Source: JAHFOW01 sp046350595 (lineage in GTDB: Bacteria; Planctomycetota; Brocadiia; Brocadiales; Brocadiaceae). Taken from it: a DNA stretch of 17,561 nt. The notes beneath the pieces were generated by a model, which was not told the origin of the DNA, did no database searches, and was given only the letters and a program-made list of their open reading frames with translations. A program made the position numbers and the translations under genes. Where the stretch lies: NCBI GenBank assembly GCA_046350595.1, contig JAXMAC010000075.1, positions 1 to 17,561 of the forward strand. The letters are read 5' to 3'. This document shows positions 1 to 7,026 of the stretch, piece by piece. Every line of letters starts with the position of its first letter. The stretch's first letter is position 1.

Positions 1-1
1 T

Positions 2-112
2 CTGTTTCCGTTGATGGCCTTATATGGACTTTTTCAGAACATTCTATTGATCATACAGTTGCAGAAATTAGCAAAGAAAGATGAGTATGGTCTACACAAG
101 GTCATCGTGTGA
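2..112 (+). CDS. Possible C-terminal end of an upstream membrane protein (partial)
   Basis: Frame 2 is open from the window edge to a TGA at 110-112 and gives 36 residues: a hydrophobic stretch (LFPLMALYGLFQNILLIIQL) and then a charged tail rich in lysine. That is how many membrane proteins end, and the stop lies one base before a REP-like hairpin, which usually sits just after a gene. Frame 1 is also open, for 27 codons to a TGA at 82-84, and would give a soluble tail ending in VAEISKER. Either could be the true 3' end, or neither. I prefer frame 2 for its composition. The family is not recognisable. Confidence 0.4.
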   Translation: MFPLMALYGLFQNILLIIQLQKLAKKDEYGLHKVIV

Positions 113-113
113 C

Positions 114-199
114 AGGGTGGATTAAGGCGTTGGTTTTTACGCCGAATCCACCAATAATATTTCCAGGAAAGGTGGATTCGCTCTCGCTTAATCCACCCT
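114..199. repeat. REP-like double hairpin
   Basis: Two imperfect hairpins stand close together. The first (114-151) pairs GGTGGATTAAGGCG with CGCCGAATCCACC. The second (171-199) pairs GGTGGATT with AATCCACC. The outer ends also match each other: AGGGTGGATTAAG at 114 is the reverse complement of CTTAATCCACCCT at 187-199. Paired palindromes built on GTGGATT are typical of REP/BIME repeats mobilised by RAYT (TnpA_REP) proteins. No RAYT gene lies in the window. The element could also act as a transcription terminator or mRNA stabiliser for the gene ending at 112. Confidence 0.75.
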
Positions 200-288
200 A
201 CCGCTACCGACCGCAAACCAGCATGAAAAAAATGAAAATTCCTATACGATCGAGTTAGCGACGAATTCTCCTCAGAGACGTAATAATC

Positions 289-316
289 TTGACAAAATGA
301 AATTAATTTGTAATAT
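289..316 (+). promoter_or_regulatory. Sigma-70-type promoter for the dCache gene
   Basis: TTGACA (289-294) and TAATAT (311-316) are separated by 16 bases, about 75 bases before the TTG start at 393. The -35 box matches the consensus exactly; the -10 box deviates in two positions. It is the only good promoter match I saw between the hairpins and the gene. Confidence 0.6.
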
Positions 317-392
317 CTGTACTAAAAATTTCAATCTGCATTAATTCAATTAACCGTGGGGCAAGTATCTGTAAAGAACTTGAGAGAATAAA

Positions 393-1415
393 TTGAAACC
401 CATTCATAAAATTCTGAGCATATCTGGTATTGCCATTTTCACGTTCTTAGTTATTATGGGGCCAATGACATACAGGGCGCTTGCACCTGCTGTTAAAAAC
501 GAGGTTCTCAATCATCTGATCTCCGTGCGAGAGATTAAAAAAATGCAAATCCAGAATTTCTTTTACGAGCGGTATGGTGATATCAATGTCCTTTCCAAGA
601 ATCCGCTGGTCGTTCAGAGTATGCCCAGATTTGCAAATGCGTTCAATTCGAGCGGCCTTGATAGTACTGACTACAGACAGGTAGACACGTATTATGGTCC
701 CCTCCTCGAACACTTCCTCAGGCAGTACGGCTACACCAATATCTTTCTGATAGATACGGATGGCGATGTGGTTTTTGGCGTGAAAAAGGATGAATACATT
801 GGAACAAACCTGAAAACGGGAGAGTTCAGTTCTTTTTCCGTCGGAGAGGTGTTTAAAGAAGGTTTAAACAATGTAAAATTATCCGACCTTACGTGGTGTG
901 AAGAGGCGAGAGACTTTATTTTTATGGGAGCAGCGCCTGTATACGACACTACCAATAATCTCCTGGGAGTCATCATTGTGGAAGTGCCTTACTCCAAGAT
1001 CGATGTTTTTTTATCACAACGAGACGGACTGGGCGAAACAGGCGAGATATACATTGTGGGTGACGATAACTTCATGCGCTCAAAGTCGAGGTTTTTCACA
1101 CAAAACACCATTTTAAAACTCGAAATCAACACAGAAGCCTCCCGTGATGCATTTCGGGGTAATACCGATATAGGAGTAGTTAAGGATTATCGGGGTCTCC
1201 CCGTAGTGAGTGCATATACCCCATTGGACAACCTGAAAGATGTTTCATGGGTGCTCATGGTGGAAATTGATGCAAAAGAGGCGTTCGATCCTGTCTATAC
1301 TCTTAACACAAACCTGATTATCATAGGCACGGTTATTAGCGTTATCAGCGGTATATATATCTACTTTGCTATCTTGAGAAAACGTTCTGGTAGAAATCTT
1401 TCAGAAACTCACTAG
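393..1415 (+). CDS. Membrane-anchored dCache sensor protein without an output domain
   Basis: 340 residues. A membrane segment (about 7-29) is followed by a large extracytoplasmic region (about 30-303) that reads as a double-Cache (PAS-like) ligand sensor, then a second membrane segment (about 306-327). Cache hallmarks include FLIDTDGDVVFGV (118-130), IGTNLKTGEF (136-145) and GLGETGEIYIVGDD (212-225). In chemoreceptors, histidine kinases and cyclases this sensor is followed by HAMP and a signalling domain. Here the protein stops 13 residues after the second membrane segment, so signalling output is missing. The start is TTG, since an in-frame TGA lies at 381-383 and a GAGAGA precedes the TTG; the next in-frame ATG is well inside the first membrane segment. 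Its last 47 bases overlap the end of the convergent gene. It may be a truncated receptor or may act through a partner. The ligand is unknown. Confidence 0.8.
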   Translation: MKPIHKILSISGIAIFTFLVIMGPMTYRALAPAVKNEVLNHLISVREIKKMQIQNFFYERYGDINVLSKNPLVVQSMPRFANAFNSSGLDSTDYRQVDTYYGPLLEHFLRQYGYTNIFLIDTDGDVVFGVKKDEYIGTNLKTGEFSSFSVGEVFKEGLNNVKLSDLTWCEEARDFIFMGAAPVYDTTNNLLGVIIVEVPYSKIDVFLSQRDGLGETGEIYIVGDDNFMRSKSRFFTQNTILKLEINTEASRDAFRGNTDIGVVKDYRGLPVVSAYTPLDNLKDVSWVLMVEIDAKEAFDPVYTLNTNLIIIGTVISVISGIYIYFAILRKRSGRNLSETH

Positions 1416-3096
1416 GATAGACGCAGAGGGGATATTCCCGAAACTCCGCAACCTTGTTATACGCAAGCATGGCATCTATGTATTCCAACTCTTTTTGTTT
1501 CTCCCGAAATTCCCCGGATATTTGATCCAGAAGTAATGTATTCAATTCCTTCACAAGACGAAAACAATTCCCTTTTTCTTTCGTCTCGCAATGCGCCATC
1601 TTTTGTAATAACACCTGCTTTGTTCTCGCTTTTTCACAAAATCCGGTATCATTTCGCACATCTTTTGAAGCATATCGCTCAGGATTATAGTGCATGTCAT
1701 GCATACTCTTTTGTACTTCTTCCCGTGTCTTTTTATCCACCGCATAAGTATCCAAAGGCAAAAACAGAGTGGCGGATATTGTAATAAAGGCAGGAGGCTC
1801 CACCTCGAAAAACTCCCTCATGATTTCGTCGGTAATGGTATCGTATTTTGCGCCGCCAATCCCGTGAATAAACACATCGCACAAGAATAACCGGAAAAAC
1901 ATCGTTGTGGTAATTGCACGCGGACGTATCTTTATATGGATATCCTTCAGCGCCTTGAGCTGTGCTATGTGATCTGATACCCCATCCCCTTTTTTGAGGC
2001 TAAAAACCACATCATGTCCATTGGTAATTCTTATTAAATCCCCCTCTTCTATTCCGTAACACTTACCTCTCGGTTCTCCTGCTTTCCAAACCCAAAAAGG
2101 CAACTCGATTAAATCTCCGGTAATTTTCAAATCCGGAAGTGGATTGGCCTTTGAACGAATTTTGTGCATGTATCTATATTCAGCCAATTTTTTATTATAA
2201 ATTTCAGCAAAACGCTTTGCGTTATACACGATATGTAACAAAAAGTGACAGAAACCATCTCCATCACACACCCATGAAACCGGCAGTTCCAAATTATCAA
2301 TGTGAAATTCTTCCTCAATCGATTTCCGTACGGAAGTCAATAAACCAACCATGTCCTTGCAGCCTTTGCGGTAACACCCCACGATACAATCCGTAAACCG
2401 CCGAAACGTTGTCTGCATGGATTCAATGGTTGCCCACTGCATGGTTAAAGGGGTCTTCCCAAGCGAGTTGAAAACCACGTCTCTGAATTGATGTATCATT
2501 CCAATATCACGAAAAACAATCTCTTCGTATGCCATTTTATCCATATCTTTAACAAGTGCAATCTTCCGCACTGACGTCTGCTGTGCGGACAAAGCAGGGA
2601 CATACGCAAAACCCATATTACACGCGTCATTATCGACAATACTATTAATACCAACCCCACCGATTGTTTTCACTACATGGTTTACCAGGTGATTCTTAAT
2701 CCAAATACCGGGATGGTAGAGAACAGGCTCATGTCCTGTCTGAATTACCAGGGGGTCTTTTGTCGGAGAAAAATATGGAAAAGAACCGGGTATAACCCCC
2801 TTCTCCTGTTGCATTTCCAGGGTATTTTCTCCTGGACAACTTCGTAGATACATGGTTGGCAGAATATCATGGAGGAGCGATATAATTCCTCGTGTGTAGG
2901 AAACGGCATGAAATAACACATCGTTACGGACTTTGTCTCTCAGTATTTGAAATGGAACACCATTTACTTCAAATCCATAACCGTGTATTTTTTTTCGGTT
3001 ATCCAGCACCATTTCAGGAATAGAACATAATGGTGGATCAAGAAAAACCTCATTGTTTTTTCCGGGTACTTCGTAACGGATATTTTTCATTGCCAT
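1369..3096 (-). CDS. Conserved hypothetical protein, distantly BshC-like
   Basis: 575 residues, soluble, with no signal peptide or membrane segment. I do not recognise an established function. Two stretches recall BshC, the cysteine-adding enzyme of bacillithiol synthesis. QTGHEPVLYHPG (119-130) plus the following helix resembles the TGQQ...GGPLY region, with VDND (154-157) placed like the acidic strand end that follows. RPRAITTTMFFR...HGIGGAKYDTITD (391-423) resembles the R-x-x-x-Q-D...GGPxExxY block. BshC is about 540 residues, so the length fits. The resemblance is motif-level only and the substrate is unknown. The start ATG is weakly supported; another ATG lies two codons later (residue 3). 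The gene stands alone on the minus strand, between the overlapping sensor gene and a repeat element. Confidence 0.75.
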   Translation of the reverse strand: MAMKNIRYEVPGKNNEVFLDPPLCSIPEMVLDNRKKIHGYGFEVNGVPFQILRDKVRNDVLFHAVSYTRGIISLLHDILPTMYLRSCPGENTLEMQQEKGVIPGSFPYFSPTKDPLVIQTGHEPVLYHPGIWIKNHLVNHVVKTIGGVGINSIVDNDACNMGFAYVPALSAQQTSVRKIALVKDMDKMAYEEIVFRDIGMIHQFRDVVFNSLGKTPLTMQWATIESMQTTFRRFTDCIVGCYRKGCKDMVGLLTSVRKSIEEEFHIDNLELPVSWVCDGDGFCHFLLHIVYNAKRFAEIYNKKLAEYRYMHKIRSKANPLPDLKITGDLIELPFWVWKAGEPRGKCYGIEEGDLIRITNGHDVVFSLKKGDGVSDHIAQLKALKDIHIKIRPRAITTTMFFRLFLCDVFIHGIGGAKYDTITDEIMREFFEVEPPAFITISATLFLPLDTYAVDKKTREEVQKSMHDMHYNPERYASKDVRNDTGFCEKARTKQVLLQKMAHCETKEKGNCFRLVKELNTLLLDQISGEFREKQKELEYIDAMLAYNKVAEFREYPLCVYPSEFLKDFYQNVFSR

Positions 3097-3148
3097 TTTC
3101 CGTGAATTCTGATTAATATATCAAATGTAACTCAAGGCTTTAGCCTCT

Positions 3149-3278
3149 GTGCAAAAAGCCTGCTGTCTTGTCATTGCGAAGGAGGAACGACTGATGCAAT
3201 TTCCTCTTTTCTTGGATTTTGAAACAAAGATTGCTTCGCTGTCGCTCGCAATGACAAGCAATGCAGGACTTTTTGCAC
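3149..3278. repeat. MITE-like palindromic element, copy 1 (upstream of guaA)
   Basis: The ends are inverted repeats: GTGCAAAAAG at 3149-3158 and CTTTTTGCAC at 3269-3278. Inside, the left arm carries TGTCATTGCGAAGGAGGAACG and the right arm GCTTCGCTGTCGCTCGCAATG, which is a degenerate reverse complement of it. A second copy in the same orientation lies just after guaA (4944-5097). The TCATTGCGAG...GAAGCAATCT core recurs at 5521-5770 and 8359-8536. No coding capacity is evident. It looks like a non-autonomous mobile element or a large structured repeat. Confidence 0.75.
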
Positions 3279-3329
3279 AAACTCATTAGCCTTTAAATTT
3301 TATTCTAAAATTATATCCAGGAAGATGAA

Positions 3330-4880
3330 ATGATTGAAGCGAATAATGAAAAAGTCATAATCCTTGATTTCGGCTCTCAATACACCCAACTCATTGCACG
3401 ACGGGTAAGAGAAAACAACGTCTACAGCGAAATCGTTTCCCACAAAACAACAGCAAGACAAATAAAGGAAATGCAGCCAAAGGGAATTATTCTCAGCGGC
3501 GGCCCTGCCAGTGTATACGTAACGAATGCGCCGCGGTGCGATGAGGAAATGATAAAACTTGGTGTGCCCATTCTCGGCATCTGCTATGGAATGCAACTGG
3601 GATGTCAGATGCTGGGTGCTACTGTCCGCCCCACTGCCACAAGAGAATTTGGTAGAACAACCTGTACGGTCAGCAATAAGAGTAATTTATTCAAATCAAT
3701 TGATAAAGCAGCCACCGTCTGGATGAGCCACGGTGATCAGGTTGCCGAACTACCTCCGGAATTTGAATCTCTTGCATTTACCAAAAATTGTCCCTATGCA
3801 GCAGTAAAGCATAAAAACAAGGCATTCTATGGAGTACAATTCCATCCGGAAGTCACCCATACCCAGTACGGTAATGTAATTATCCGCAATTTTCTTTATG
3901 AAATATGCGGCTGTAAGGGCGACTGGAAAATGCACTCCTATATCGAAAAATCAGTCGAAGACATTCGCAGACAGGTTGGCAGCGGAAGGGTTGTGTGCGG
4001 ACTCTCCGGCGGCGTTGATTCTGCGGTAACGGCAGCGCTGATTCACAAAGCCATCGGCAATCACCTCTCCTGCATCTTTGTCGATAACGGACTCCTGCGG
4101 GATTATGAGGCGGAAGAAGTTGTCAAAACATTCAGGGAACATTTTACGGTTGACCTGCACGCCATACCTGCACAGAACAGATTTCTAGATAAGCTCAGAG
4201 GGGTTGTCGATCCGGAAAAAAAGCGTAAAATCATCGGACACGAATTTATTGAAGTTTTTAAAGAAGAGGCAAAGAAAATATCCGGTGCGCATTTTCTTGC
4301 ACAGGGCACCCTGTATCCTGATGTCATTGAAAGCATCCCCGCTCACGGAGGACCTACGGTAACTATTAAAAGCCACCACAATGTGGGTGGACTGCCTGCA
4401 GAATTAGGATTTGAACTGGTCGAACCCTTGCGTTTTCTCTTTAAAGACGAGGTACGAAAAATTGGGGTAGAGCTTGGCCTTCCCGAAGAATTGGTCTGGC
4501 GTCACCCATTTCCCGGCCCTGGTTTGGCTATTCGCATTATTGGTGAAATAACAAAACAACGTCTGGAAATCCTCCGTAATGCCGATAAAATTGTCATCGA
4601 AGAAATACGCAAGGCAGGGCTTTACCGCTCTATTGCCCAGTGCTTTGCTGTACTCCTTCCCCTCAGCACGGTGGGGGTGATGGGTGACGAGAGAAGTTAC
4701 GAACACGTTATTGCCATTCGGGCGGTGGAAACAACTGATTTTATGACCGCTGATTGGTGTCGTATTCCTCATGAAACATTGGGGGTCATTTCAAACCGGA
4801 TTATTAATGAGGTCAAGGGGGTAAATCGTGTAGTTTACGATATTAGCACGAAACCACCGAGTACTATTGAATGGGAGTAA
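3330..4880 (+). CDS. guaA: GMP synthase (glutamine-hydrolysing)
   Basis: Converts XMP to GMP using ATP and glutamine, the last step of de novo GMP synthesis, in the cytosol. The 516 residues match the usual bacterial length. The N-terminal class I glutamine amidotransferase domain (about 8-192) has the nucleophile Cys85 in GICYGMQ and the His172/Glu174 pair in FHPEV. The ATP-pyrophosphatase domain has the P-loop LSGGVDSAV (225-233). The C-terminal dimerisation domain follows, with the conserved HPFPGPGL and a final KPPSTIEWE. The start ATG has AGGAAG five bases upstream. The gene is monocistronic and sits between two direct copies of a palindromic repeat. No guanine riboswitch is visible upstream. 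Identification is secure. Confidence 0.98.
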   Translation: MIEANNEKVIILDFGSQYTQLIARRVRENNVYSEIVSHKTTARQIKEMQPKGIILSGGPASVYVTNAPRCDEEMIKLGVPILGICYGMQLGCQMLGATVRPTATREFGRTTCTVSNKSNLFKSIDKAATVWMSHGDQVAELPPEFESLAFTKNCPYAAVKHKNKAFYGVQFHPEVTHTQYGNVIIRNFLYEICGCKGDWKMHSYIEKSVEDIRRQVGSGRVVCGLSGGVDSAVTAALIHKAIGNHLSCIFVDNGLLRDYEAEEVVKTFREHFTVDLHAIPAQNRFLDKLRGVVDPEKKRKIIGHEFIEVFKEEAKKISGAHFLAQGTLYPDVIESIPAHGGPTVTIKSHHNVGGLPAELGFELVEPLRFLFKDEVRKIGVELGLPEELVWRHPFPGPGLAIRIIGEITKQRLEILRNADKIVIEEIRKAGLYRSIAQCFAVLLPLSTVGVMGDERSYEHVIAIRAVETTDFMTADWCRIPHETLGVISNRIINEVKGVNRVVYDISTKPPSTIEWE

Positions 4881-4892
4881 TAACAATAAATC

Positions 4893-4912
4893 AGGCCTTC
4901 ATCGGCTTTTTT
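4893..4912 (+). terminator. Short rho-independent terminator after guaA
   Basis: AGGCC (4893-4897), a six-base loop and GGCTT (4904-4908, one G-T pair) run into a T tract, 12 bases past the guaA stop. The stem is short, so termination may be partial. Confidence 0.5.
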
Positions 4913-4943
4913 CACATTCATACTAAAAAGCTTAGAGGGTCTC

Positions 4944-5097
4944 TGCAAAAAGCCTCCTGTTGTGTCATTGCGAAGGAGGAACGACTGAAGTCGAAGTTGC
5001 GAGCGATAGCGAAGCATACCCCCTCTTCTCATGAATTTTGAGAAAAAGATTGCTTCGCTATCGCTCGCAATGACAGGCAAGACAAGACTTTTTGCAC
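4944..5097. repeat. MITE-like palindromic element, copy 2 (downstream of guaA)
   Basis: Same orientation and ends as the copy at 3149-3278: CTGCAAAAAGCC on the left and CTTTTTGCAC at 5088-5097. The left arm shares GTCATTGCGAAGGAGGAACG with copy 1. The centre differs and is longer, containing an extra inverted piece TTGCGAGCGATAGCGAAGC near 4997-5015. The flank after the right end (GCACAAACTTTATAGCC) also resembles that of copy 1 (GCACAAACTCATTAGCC), so the repeated unit may extend a little beyond the palindrome. Confidence 0.75.
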
Positions 5098-5148
5098 AAA
5101 CTTTATAGCCATACGCCCCCGCAACATGGAAATTGCTATACATTTAAC

Positions 5149-5176
5149 TTGACATTAAACTGGTTAAATATATAAT
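5149..5176 (+). promoter_or_regulatory. Near-consensus promoter for the small acidic gene
   Basis: TTGACA (5149-5154), 16 bases, TATAAT (5171-5176). Both boxes match the consensus exactly. It is the best promoter in the window and lies about 50-60 bases ahead of the small reading frame that begins near 5228-5237. Confidence 0.75.
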
Positions 5177-5236
5177 TTTTTACGATTTTGTAAGTTTGTT
5201 TTTTATCAAATTTGTTTTCAAAAGGAGATGGTGGAA

Positions 5237-5404
5237 GTGATTTTAGATGTAAATCAAGCAACTGATAGTCAGCGGAAAAAATTCGAACGCCTAGCATTAA
5301 TTAAAGAAAGATACAAAAAACTTGTCCTCGACCCAAGAAGAGAAATCGAGTTTGAAATCGAACGGGCATTAGACGATGAGGACGGCGATTTTGATGGTAT
5401 GTAA
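5237..5404 (+). CDS. Small acidic hypothetical protein
   Basis: A short frame of 55 codons (up to 58 if it starts at the ATG at 5228) ends in TAA at 5402-5404. The start is uncertain: AAAGGAG at 5221-5227 is 9 bases before GTG 5237, 3 before GTG 5231 and touches ATG 5228, so GTG 5237 fits ribosome spacing best. The product has a lysine- and arginine-rich middle likely to be helical (QRKKFERLALIKERYKKL) and a very acidic C-terminus (ALDDEDGDFDGM). Size and charge would suit an antitoxin-like or partner-binding protein, but no family is recognised. No toxin gene follows: the next frame (MVEYSS) stops after six codons. The consensus promoter and good ribosome site argue that the gene is real. 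Confidence 0.55.
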   Translation: MILDVNQATDSQRKKFERLALIKERYKKLVLDPRREIEFEIERALDDEDGDFDGM

Positions 5405-5520
5405 TCATGGTTGAATATTCTTCTTAATTATTCCCCGATATTTTTTCCCTAGTGTCTTCATAATATAAGTTTCCTGATTAAATAAAACATCCTGTACGAA
5501 AAGACTTTTATTACATGAGA

Positions 5521-5770
5521 GGAGATTGCTTCGGAAAAAACCTCTCGCAATGACACTGAGTGGGCCTCGGTGACAAGCTATCGCTTTCGTCATGACACGT
5601 ACTATGCGCTTTGATAGTACACTGCACGCCGTCATTGTGCATCCTGTCGTTTGTGCATTGCGCACTGTCATTACAGACAAGAACCCCTCTTTGTTGCATT
5701 ATTCTGTCATTGCGACTCTTTTCTGTCATTGCGAGCAAAGCGAAGCAATCTTTCTCTCATAAACAAACAC
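5521..5770. repeat. Composite TCATTGCGAG repeat, copy A
   Basis: This fills most of the spacer 5405-5823, where I see no gene. It begins GGAGATTGCTTCGGAAAAAA and ends AATCTTTCTCTC followed by TAAACAAAC. Between lie several TGTCATTGCGA units and a distinctive piece, ACTATGCGCTTTGATAGTAC (5603-5622). The whole stretch matches the reverse complement of 8359-8536 with indels. Copy A is about 70 bases longer than copy B, having extra material near 5560-5597 and 5670-5715. The rest of the spacer, 5405-5520, shows nothing I can name. Confidence 0.75.
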
Positions 5771-5823
5771 TATGCACTGATATTTTTATTGTTGGTTGCG
5801 GCAATACTGCGCCAGGGGTGCTA

Positions 5824-6933
5824 CTACGGTTCTGACTCCAAAACTCCTTCGACAAGGATATCCTTTGAAATCCTTTGCACCGTAATTTCACGAATTTCCG
5901 TTGCTTCACGAATTGTATCAATACCCTTTCCAAGCACAGGAGATATCGCTCCCTTGCCGCCAATAATAATGGGGGCAATAAATACCATGACTTTATCGAC
6001 AAGGCGTTCTTCAAAAAAAGAGGTAATGACACGGCTACCGCCTTCTACGAGAATATTTGTCAATTCCATCTCCCCAAGCCGATAGAAGAGTTCCTTTAAA
6101 TCCACACGGTCTAATGAGTTGCACGTTTGTATAACCCTGCACCCCAACTGCCTCAGTTTCTCAATGCGTTCCACCGGTGCGTTTTTGTTTACCGCTACAA
6201 CTACTTCACTCTCATTGATTGTGTTCAAAAGTCTTGAATTCAAAGGCAGTAAGGCATTACTATCAATGATAATGCGCCTGGGATTCCGACCCCCTTCTGT
6301 TCGGCAGGTTAATAATGGGTCGTCTCGTAACACCGTATTAATTCCAACTAAAATCCCATCCACCTGCCCACGAATTTTGTGCACGTACCTGCGCGATTCT
6401 TCGGAGGTTATCCACTTTGACTCACCGGTATAAGTGGCAATCTTTCCATCAAGTGACATTGCCCATTTTGCAATCACATAGGGAATTCCTTTTTGCATCA
6501 ATTTAAAAAAAGGGGCATTGAGCCGCCTGGCCTGATGCTCCAGCACACCAATTTGAATATCAATACCGGCGTCTTTTAATTTTTGAATTCCCCTGCCGGC
6601 AGTAACAGGATTTGGATCGGCAACCGCCGCAACAACCTTTGTAATGCCAGCCCGAATTATAGCGTCAGCGCATGGCGCCGTCTTGCCAAAATGCGCGCAT
6701 GGTTCCATGGACACATAGAGTGTTGCACCCTTACCGTTCTCTCCTCCTTCGTTAATCGCATGTATCTCCGCATGCGCCCCCCCAAAGATCTGATGGTACC
6801 CCTTCCCCACAATCTCACCATCTTTAACGAGCACAGCGCCAACCATGGGATTAGGTTCTACCCGTCCTCGCCCTTTCACAGCCAGTTCCAGGGCAAGTGA
6901 CATATATTTTTCTTCTATATCCTTTGTGTCCAT
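5824..6933 (-). CDS. ribD: Bifunctional riboflavin biosynthesis deaminase/reductase
   Basis: Carries out two steps of riboflavin synthesis in the cytosol: zinc-dependent deamination of the pyrimidinone formed from GTP, then NADPH-dependent reduction of the ribosyl side chain. 369 residues, normal for RibD. The deaminase domain (about 8-145) has the zinc and catalytic residues His54, Glu56 (GAHAEIHA), Cys79 and Cys88 (MEPCAHFGKTAPC). The reductase domain (about 150-369) has KWAMSLDGKIAT, GINTVLRDDP and ILVEGGSRV. The ATG at 6933 lacks a clear ribosome site. Met11 is possible but would cut into the first conserved helix, so I keep 6933. It lies 93 bases after aroA on the same strand, probably in one transcript. 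No other riboflavin gene or FMN riboswitch is nearby. Confidence 0.96.
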   Translation of the reverse strand: MDTKDIEEKYMSLALELAVKGRGRVEPNPMVGAVLVKDGEIVGKGYHQIFGGAHAEIHAINEGGENGKGATLYVSMEPCAHFGKTAPCADAIIRAGITKVVAAVADPNPVTAGRGIQKLKDAGIDIQIGVLEHQARRLNAPFFKLMQKGIPYVIAKWAMSLDGKIATYTGESKWITSEESRRYVHKIRGQVDGILVGINTVLRDDPLLTCRTEGGRNPRRIIIDSNALLPLNSRLLNTINESEVVVAVNKNAPVERIEKLRQLGCRVIQTCNSLDRVDLKELFYRLGEMELTNILVEGGSRVITSFFEERLVDKVMVFIAPIIIGGKGAISPVLGKGIDTIREATEIREITVQRISKDILVEGVLESEP

Positions 6934-6960
6934 ATTAAATGGAGCATGTCGTATCAGGTC

Positions 6961-7002
6961 GTTCGTTATCCATTATTCGACGTTCGATATTCATTATTGA
7001 TA
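6961..7002. repeat. Degenerate 21-bp tandem repeat between aroA and ribD
   Basis: GTTCGTTATCCATTATTCGAC (6961-6981) is followed by GTTCGATATTCATTATTGATA (6982-7002). Fifteen of the first 17 positions agree. It lies in the 93-base aroA-ribD spacer. No function is evident. Confidence 0.45.
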
Positions 7003-7026
7003 AAATGAATTACGCATTTCTCTCAA

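Noticed and set aside
3149..3278. CRISPR-like repeats near guaA
   Set aside because: There are only two large palindromic copies 1.8 kb apart with a gene between them; no regular short repeats and spacers.
3279..3329. Guanine riboswitch upstream of guaA
   Set aside because: The 51-base leader after the repeat is too short and shows no conserved purine-aptamer stems.
4404..4772. 122-codon frame antisense to guaA
   Set aside because: It is the mirror of a conserved coding region, with no domain and no promoter.
5405..5680. 91-codon minus-strand frame in the spacer
   Set aside because: Most of it is repeat copy A. The end (MKTLGKKYRGIIKK) looks protein-like but is too short and has no family match that I know.
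5651..6085. 144-codon plus-strand frame
   Set aside because: It runs through repeat copy A and antisense to ribD; its composition is that of repeat DNA and there is no ribosome site.
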